The translations under genes and the position numbers were made by a program. The notes under the pieces were generated by a model. It saw only the letters and a program-made list of their open reading frames with translations. It did no database searches and was not told where the DNA came from. Of a stretch of DNA of 50,850 bases, positions 45,526 through 50,850 are shown piece after piece (the stretch's first letter is position 1; each line of letters starts with the position of its first letter). The DNA is from an uncultured Methylococcaceae bacterium (GTDB taxonomy: Bacteria > Pseudomonadota > Gammaproteobacteria > Methylococcales > Methylomonadaceae). The stretch is from NCBI GenBank assembly GCA_903859415.1, contig CAIOMN010000103.1, positions 1 through 50,850 on the forward strand, given 5' to 3'.

Positions 45526-46968
45526 TTATTTTTGTTTTAAAATATCTTTGACGACCCGTATAGCCGAAAGAGAGGCACCATTGGAATGGGTGTCCTCTGT
45601 AAAATCCCCCGCAAAATAAATACGGCCCTGTGGCTGCCTTAACGAATCAGAAAGACTATCAAAGCGGGATCTACCTACAGGCCACGAAGCAATAGCATGT
45701 GGGTGATAACGATAAAAGGTCATTTGCTTGACCGATGGCCTGAAACCAGTCCATTGTTTCTCAAAAGCCTCGATCAGTGCTTCCTGAACATCTTCTGGCC
45801 CACCACTAACTCTGCTATTGAATCGTTCAGCATAAGAACCATTTATCAGTAAATTTAATACGGCATCATTGTTGGATTCAGTCTTTCCCTCATAAATAAC
45901 CCCCAAAGGACCGTCGGAAATAATAGGCAGAAAGCTGATGTCTTTAGTTTTCCAAAAATGGCTAGCCTTATTATCTACGAGCACATGAGCAGTAAAATAG
46001 GCGCCACCTGATTGTGTTTGTATTGCCTCTTTTCTGTCTTGAGAAAGTGGGGGGCTAAACTGAATATCGTTCAATCTGAATAAGGGTACTGTCGTGATGA
46101 CATATTTTGCACGGTAAATTTGTTGTTGAAAATTCCCCATGTCGGAAGTAGTTACTTCCACACCCGTGTCAGTAGATTTGATATGGGTGACGAGTTTGTT
46201 AAGACGTATGTTGTTAGAACCGATAAAATCAGCTATAGCTTGTGCAGCCCTTTGATTACCACCAACTACATGATATGGGGCTTGTCCTTCTGAAAGAAAG
46301 TTCCATTCTGCAATGCCATCTATTGCACTAATTTTAGTCCAGGATGTCGCATACTCTGGCTCGGTTTGGATACGCACAAATTCTTGGGTTTTGGGTGAGA
46401 GTCCACTGGTTTCATGTAGCCAGTCAGCAAATGATATTTCTATTAGCGGTAATAAGTTCTTTGATAATGGGGAACTTTTAATTTGCTTGTATAGCTCGAC
46501 CATTTTTTGATCCCATTTTTTGTACGCTTTCATTTCATCAGTGCTTATCACGGACTGGAGAAATTCCAGATTGCTTTTATGCGTGAAGGGATAAAGTTTG
46601 CCTTGATAGTAAAAACTTGAAAAACTGGTATAGAAAGTTTCCAGCGGTATTTTAAGTTCACGCATAAGATCAACAGCGGGATTGCCTTCCCAAAATTCTT
46701 CTAACCCAATCTCTGCGTGAGCGTTATCAGCATAATTAGCAGTACGGATGCGCCCCCCAATATGTGGGCTCATTTCCAATATAACGGCTGTTTTACCCGC
46801 TTTTTTTAAATAATAGGCTGAACTTAAACCCGATAAACCAGCACCAACAATCAAAACATCAGCGATATTTTCATCGGCATTTACCCCAACAGAGCACCAG
46901 CCAAGCAAGAGAATAAAAAGAGAGCGTGATACAAAACGGGGTAAACTTTTGAGAGAAGATATTGTCAT
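45526..46968 (-). CDS. Secreted flavin monoamine oxidase-like oxidoreductase
   Basis: A 480-residue FAD enzyme of the amine oxidase family with an N-terminal signal peptide (cleavage near VNA, about residue 31). The dinucleotide motif is VLIVGAGLSGLSSAYYLKKAG followed by ILEMSPHIGGRIRTA, and the C-terminal FAD contact is IYFAGDFTEDTHSNGASLSAI. Export with a folded FAD would normally need Tat, but no twin-arginine is seen in MTISSLKSLPRFVSRS; perhaps FAD loads after Sec export. Possible substrates are amines, polyamines or amino acids. The gene is single and leftward, tail-to-tail with mprF. Confidence 0.88.
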   Translation of the reverse strand: MTISSLKSLPRFVSRSLFILLLGWCSVGVNADENIADVLIVGAGLSGLSSAYYLKKAGKTAVILEMSPHIGGRIRTANYADNAHAEIGLEEFWEGNPAVDLMRELKIPLETFYTSFSSFYYQGKLYPFTHKSNLEFLQSVISTDEMKAYKKWDQKMVELYKQIKSSPLSKNLLPLIEISFADWLHETSGLSPKTQEFVRIQTEPEYATSWTKISAIDGIAEWNFLSEGQAPYHVVGGNQRAAQAIADFIGSNNIRLNKLVTHIKSTDTGVEVTTSDMGNFQQQIYRAKYVITTVPLFRLNDIQFSPPLSQDRKEAIQTQSGGAYFTAHVLVDNKASHFWKTKDISFLPIISDGPLGVIYEGKTESNNDAVLNLLINGSYAERFNSRVSGGPEDVQEALIEAFEKQWTGFRPSVKQMTFYRYHPHAIASWPVGRSRFDSLSDSLRQPQGRIYFAGDFTEDTHSNGASLSAIRVVKDILKQK

Positions 46969-47274
46969 TCAAATCGCCATTGAGTTAATTTTAAAAGCTT
47001 ATAACTATTCGCCATTTTTAAATAAGATGAAGAATAACGGGTGTTAGAGTAAACTTAAATACAACTTTAATACGGTTATAAGGTTTGCTGGTCAGGTCGG
47101 ATGTTGTTCTGTTTTTTTTGATGGCTTTGTTTTCATTAAAATGATGACCAGTAAGATGACCTTGTAATCATATTACACCATTGATATATAATTTTTATTA
47201 AATCTTTTGGGGTTTGGATTACAGTATTTTGGAATGATTTTATATTTGGGTTTCCTACAATAGTGAATTAAATT

Positions 47275-48690
47275 ATGATTAATAGACGACATTTTATTTT
47301 TCAACTGGGTGCTGCTACTGCGGGAGTGGCGCTTGGCTTTTCTGGATTACAACGCAGGGCCATGGCGTTTGCCGTGGATAGCTCATTGGTTTCATTGCGT
47401 GCCTCTGGTTTTGGTGAGTTGATTCCTGCTCAAACAGAAAACACCGGTGAAACTTTTCTGGCTTTGCCAAAGGGCTTTAAATATAAAGTGTTGGGCAAGG
47501 CCGACTCTCTTATGGCTGATGGTAATAAAACACCCAAACTGCATGACGGGATGGCGTGCTTTACTGTGGGAAATGAACTTCGCCTAGTGCGTAATCATGA
47601 AGTGACTAATGGCGAAACGCCTAAACCCAATGCTGCGATTGGTGCTCATCCTTATGATGAAACAGCAGGTGGTGGAACGACAACTTTGGTCATTAATCCT
47701 GATACCCTTGAGCTTGTTAGAGATTTTGTCAGTCTAAGTGGCACGTTAGTGAATTGTGCGGGTGGAAGAACGCCTTGGGGAAGTTGGATATCGTGTGAAG
47801 AAACAACGTTAGGGCAGGGAGTTCGTCAGCTAAGTGCCACTAAACAGACCGGTGGATATCCCAAGTCACATGGCTATTGTTTTGAAGTCTCTGCTTCAGC
47901 AAATGCCCCCGTAGAACCAGTACCGCTTAAAGCAATGGGACGTTTTAGGCATGAAGCCATAGCCTGTGACAAACAGTCAGGGATTGTCTATCTGACCGAA
48001 GATGCAACAACGGCAGGTTTTTACCGGTTTTTACCCAAGAGCAAGCAACAGTTGGCTAAGGGTGGTTTATTGCAAATGTTAAAGATAAAAGGCAAGGGCG
48101 CTTTTGATACGCGAAAGGGTTTAAAAGTCGGTCAACGCTTTGAAACCACTTGGGTAACCATTAATGACCCTGATCCTATTGCCGCTGATCTGGATGAAAA
48201 TGCGGTTTATAAACAAGGCTTAGCTCAGGGGGGAGCGACTTTTGCTCGTCTCGAAGGTGCGTATGCTGACCAGCACGGTCGGATTTATTTTGTATCGACC
48301 AGTGGTGGTGATAATCAAGGGGGGCAAATCTGGCGCTATGAGCGTAAAGGTAAAACGAGTGGCTCTGTGACCTTGGTCTTTGAATCCCCGAGTCGGGAGG
48401 TGCTGGATATGCCGGATAATATTTGTTTAAAGCCCAATAGTGATTTGCTCTTTATCTGTGAAGATAGTGATTATGCAAGTGCGGGTGGTACTGCCGATAA
48501 CTATATACGTATTCTTGCGCCCAATGGAAAAATGGCTGATTTCGCCAAGAATGTAACGAAAGGCTTAGAGGCTACCGAGTTTGCTGGATCGACTTTCTCT
48601 GAAGATGGAAAGGTGTTATTCGTTAATTTGCAAGCAGTCGGAGCTACTTTTGCTATTTGGGGGGATTGGGATAGCTTTAATGCGCAGTAG
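47275..48690 (+). CDS. PhoX-family phosphatase/DUF839 protein with Tat signal
   Basis: A 471-residue protein with a Tat signal, NRRHFIFQLGAATAGVALGF. The body has PhoX-like beta-propeller motifs: LRLVRNHEV, TTTLVINPD, NCAGGRTPWGSWISCEE, GRFRHEAIACD and YLTEDATTAGFYRF, followed by GATFARLEGAYAD and PDNICLKPNSDLLFICEDS. PhoX hydrolyses phosphomonoesters using Fe and Ca; Glu and His ligands seem kept. The gene has a 307-bp upstream gap with AT-rich sequence and no recognisable gene, presumably the promoter. A phosphate-starvation box was not identified. Confidence 0.88.
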   Translation: MINRRHFIFQLGAATAGVALGFSGLQRRAMAFAVDSSLVSLRASGFGELIPAQTENTGETFLALPKGFKYKVLGKADSLMADGNKTPKLHDGMACFTVGNELRLVRNHEVTNGETPKPNAAIGAHPYDETAGGGTTTLVINPDTLELVRDFVSLSGTLVNCAGGRTPWGSWISCEETTLGQGVRQLSATKQTGGYPKSHGYCFEVSASANAPVEPVPLKAMGRFRHEAIACDKQSGIVYLTEDATTAGFYRFLPKSKQQLAKGGLLQMLKIKGKGAFDTRKGLKVGQRFETTWVTINDPDPIAADLDENAVYKQGLAQGGATFARLEGAYADQHGRIYFVSTSGGDNQGGQIWRYERKGKTSGSVTLVFESPSREVLDMPDNICLKPNSDLLFICEDSDYASAGGTADNYIRILAPNGKMADFAKNVTKGLEATEFAGSTFSEDGKVLFVNLQAVGATFAIWGDWDSFNAQ

Positions 48691-48758
48691 ATCAAGGTTA
48701 AATGCAATGGTTAACCGATAATTCAAATCAATTATAAAATACTGTTGGTGACTAATCG

Positions 48759-49223
48759 ATGACAACTCAAGACGATTCCAAAACCGAAGAATTCCTCATC
48801 CACTCAGATAGTGCAGTGATTAAAACCATGGAGATGTATCAGGCCATTATTACTCGCATGGCAGGCAATAGCGCAGCTTGCAAACAATGGTGTATTCCGC
48901 TGGTCACAGCTATTTTGGTCTTTGCAGTGAAAGAAAATACAGATCAATTGATTTGGTTGACAGTCATTCCGGTATTGATTTGCTATTGTCTGGATGTTTA
49001 TTACCTGATGCTGGAAAATCGTTTTCGCGAAGGTTTTAATCAAGCCGCCAGCAAGATTGCCCAACAAACGTTTACCCGAGCTGATTTATTCAAGTTATCA
49101 CCGGCAGGGTGTAAATGCCAATTATGGTTTAAAGCCTTTACTTCTCTGGCAACCTGGCCGGTTTATCTGGGCTTACTGGCTTTGGTGCTGGTTGCTTATA
49201 AACTCGCGTTCTGCCATGCCTGA
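48759..49223 (+). CDS. Small membrane protein paired with TIR protein
   Basis: A 154-residue protein with about four hydrophobic helices (LVTAILVFAV, LIWLTVIPVLICYCLDVYYLML, and two in TWPVYLGLLALVLVAYKL). An N-terminal soluble helix carries EMYQAIITRMAGNSAACKQW. I recognise this as similar in layout to small multi-TM proteins found next to TIR or other effector genes, not as a named family. It overlaps the TIR start by eight bases, indicating obligate co-expression. It may tether or sense at the membrane for the TIR protein; inference. Confidence 0.8.
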   Translation: MTTQDDSKTEEFLIHSDSAVIKTMEMYQAIITRMAGNSAACKQWCIPLVTAILVFAVKENTDQLIWLTVIPVLICYCLDVYYLMLENRFREGFNQAASKIAQQTFTRADLFKLSPAGCKCQLWFKAFTSLATWPVYLGLLALVLVAYKLAFCHA

Positions 49224-50700
49224 TAACTACCCCATTCACGCTTATTTGTCCTATCGCTGTAAAGAAACACGGGATAGAGCTGCTAGGGATAGATTGAAAG
49301 TCCTGTGTTCAGAAACAAATATTACGCTGCGCTATGATGAGAACTGTACTGAGGACGGCGACAGCCTAATCGAATTCATGGAGGATGTGACTTCTGCCCG
49401 TTGCGTGTTTTTGTTTCTCAGTCCTGAATATTTTCAGTCGGCTTATACGCTGTATGAATTGATTACGATTAATGAGCAGGCTGATCTTGATAAAAGTTTC
49501 ATCATTCCGTTACGACTTTCTGAAGCGATGGTTGATAAATATCGCACTCAGGCAAAAAACTTTTGGATTAGTCAGCCAGCCGAAGCTGATCGCAACAAGC
49601 TAGCCGACCTTCTGAAGGAAGTTAATCATGAGGTACTTTGGCAACGAATAGACGCGGCTTGGGAATCTATTGTCAAACCTTATGTTAATGACAAACATGC
49701 TTCGCTGGAAAGTCCTAAAGGTTACGAGTTACTGCGTGGCTTGCTTGTTGCATCACAAGAAAAAGTAGCAGCGATAATAAATGAAGCGAAACAACAAATG
49801 CATAATGTTGTTTGTAGAAATGTCGAACAGATACTTAAAAAGCAACATATTCCTATTGCTCAGTTAGCAGAAAAATTGAAACTGGATTCGTCAGCAGGTT
49901 CAAGTGAGACAACAAAACAATTGCTGGACATCAACCTAGTGGGTGAAGCGCTTGATGTTTTATACGACTTGTCTATCCAGCAAGAAGAAAGATGGTTAGC
50001 GCGTGCCGAAGAGTGGAGCAACTATCTTTATGATATTGAACAGATAGGTGGCTGGTTGTTACTTAAATCGGTCAATCCGGTTTGGTGGTTTCATAATCAA
50101 CAGTCACTGGAAAAGACCAGGAGCCACAGTATTACTGATGAGTTTACTTTGCAACATTCTGCTTATGTTGAGGTGATTATCGCACGAAGTTTGTTACAAA
50201 GAGCAGAGCATACGGTGGACGAATTCGGAGAAATTATAGCAGCAAGCGAGAAGCATCAAGAAATAATGTTGTTTGATGCAATTTCTCCAGATGCATCGGA
50301 TTTTCAGTTATTATCCCCCATCTACAAAGATATAAGACGGGTTGATCAAGCGCCGCAAGATATTACTCGCTTGCTAGATGGGATAGTCATAACGCTTCGA
50401 GCGCTAAAGGGATCAAGAGGTGAAAAGCAGATTTATTACATTATTCCTCGAAGCCATTTGGAGTTATTGAAGTCGAGACCTTGGTTTCCTGAGTTTGAGA
50501 AAAAACTTGTTAGTTATCTGCAGTTTATTTGTTGTATACAAGAATCTCAGAATCAAACACTTGACCCTTGCCAGGAAGAGCAGAGCCTATTACTGGAAAA
50601 GCTGGCAAAGATATTACGTTTAAAAAATAAAAAGAGAACGGTACATGACTCATCCCCCCAAACTCGAAGACTTCCTCCCCCCTCAATTAAAAGTCAGTAA
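49216..50700 (+). CDS. TIR-domain protein
   Basis: A 494-residue protein from ATG 49216; earlier codons in frame lie inside the membrane-protein gene. The N-terminal 160 residues are a TIR domain: IHAYLSYRCKETRDRAARDRL, then EDGDSLIEFMEDVTSARCVFLFLSPEYF and AYTLYELITI with Glu81 at the NADase catalytic position. Residues 165-494 are mostly helical with a coiled-coil-like stretch KVAAIINEAKQQM and no named domain. Bacterial TIRs degrade NAD+ or make signal nucleotides on infection. It overlaps both neighbours (8 and 56 bp), suggesting a tightly coupled operon. Whether it is a toxin held in check by partners is inference. Confidence 0.88.
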   Translation: MPDNYPIHAYLSYRCKETRDRAARDRLKVLCSETNITLRYDENCTEDGDSLIEFMEDVTSARCVFLFLSPEYFQSAYTLYELITINEQADLDKSFIIPLRLSEAMVDKYRTQAKNFWISQPAEADRNKLADLLKEVNHEVLWQRIDAAWESIVKPYVNDKHASLESPKGYELLRGLLVASQEKVAAIINEAKQQMHNVVCRNVEQILKKQHIPIAQLAEKLKLDSSAGSSETTKQLLDINLVGEALDVLYDLSIQQEERWLARAEEWSNYLYDIEQIGGWLLLKSVNPVWWFHNQQSLEKTRSHSITDEFTLQHSAYVEVIIARSLLQRAEHTVDEFGEIIAASEKHQEIMLFDAISPDASDFQLLSPIYKDIRRVDQAPQDITRLLDGIVITLRALKGSRGEKQIYYIIPRSHLELLKSRPWFPEFEKKLVSYLQFICCIQESQNQTLDPCQEEQSLLLEKLAKILRLKNKKRTVHDSSPQTRRLPPPSIKSQ

Positions 50701-50850
50701 CCCAAACCATAAGCTTCATCATATCTTTAACGAGGCCGATTGTTACGCGCTTTGGGCGGCTTATTCAGCGGGGCGGCCTTTATTGGTAAGAGGCAAGGCC
50801 GGTACGGGAAAAAGCCAGATGGCGCGGGCGATTGCCGAACAGCTCGGTTG
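50645..50850 (+). CDS. MoxR-like AAA+ ATPase, 5' part only
   Basis: The gene begins at ATG 50645, 56 bp before the TIR stop, and runs off the window after 68 codons. Its residues include HIFNEADCYALWAAYSAG, then PLLVRGKAGTGKSQMARAIAEQLG, where GKAGTGKS is a perfect Walker A. The phrase order is that of MoxR/AAA_5 ATPases. Such ATPases accompany vWA proteins in NTP-dependent conflict systems; the next genes are outside the window. Confidence 0.82.
   Translation, partial: MTHPPKLEDFLPPQLKVSNPNHKLHHIFNEADCYALWAAYSAGRPLLVRGKAGTGKSQMARAIAEQLG

Noticed and set aside
49057-49215. Upstream in-frame extension of the TIR gene
   Set aside because: It lies inside the membrane-protein gene in another frame and has no domain counterpart; the TIR domain begins right after ATG 49216.

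Overview
The window looks like chromosome from a gammaproteobacterium of moderate to low G+C. Na+-translocating NADH:quinone reductase with its maturation factor NqrM, ParE, SbcB, YfbR, a DUF3581 protein, and an exosortase E with a PEID-CTERM substrate together suggest a Methylococcales methanotroph or a close relative. That taxonomic reading is inference; no rRNA or other marker gene is present.

Layout. 1-4.3 kb: leftward envelope genes (mlaA, a DacA-type carboxypeptidase, a secreted GH17 glucanase) and a truncated haemoglobin. 4.4-16.4 kb: an accessory island. Four same-strand, near-identical 219-221 bp intergenic repeats (R1-R4) punctuate rightward cargo genes: an FN3 protein with hicBA, a 1,283-residue protein with a C-terminal PD-(D/E)XK nuclease followed by a DUF4160/DUF2442 protein, a methyltransferase, and an MmeI-like restriction-modification enzyme. 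Each repeat begins 66-91 bp after a stop codon and opens with a perfect palindrome made of two DnaA-box sequences. The island ends in decayed toxin-antitoxin genes, including a PIN toxin with its middle missing.

16.4-35.8 kb is mostly housekeeping: aldehyde dehydrogenase, an MBL-fold protein, a DUF1289 protein, glutaredoxin, gcvH, dgkA, a PfkB-type kinase, mazG, parE, nqrABCDEF, nqrM, sbcB, yfbR, rbgA, a large unknown membrane protein and a DUF3581 protein. 36.1-39.2 kb: a transglutaminase-like protein, an exosortase E/CPBP protease fusion, and its apparent tiny dedicated substrate. 39.3-40.5 kb: a membrane-anchored Sel1/Mrr-type nuclease. 40.6-45.5 kb: an alpha/beta hydrolase, AcvB/VirJ and MprF operon for aminoacyl-phospholipid metabolism. 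45.5-48.7 kb: a secreted flavin amine oxidase and a Tat-exported PhoX-like protein.

The right edge (48.8-50.85 kb) starts a probable conflict operon of overlapping genes: a small membrane protein, a TIR-domain protein and a MoxR-like AAA+ ATPase cut off by the window. The strongest candidates for something undescribed are the DnaA-box repeat/cargo array and this TM-TIR-MoxR operon. No tRNA, rRNA, CRISPR array, transposase or integrase was recognised.
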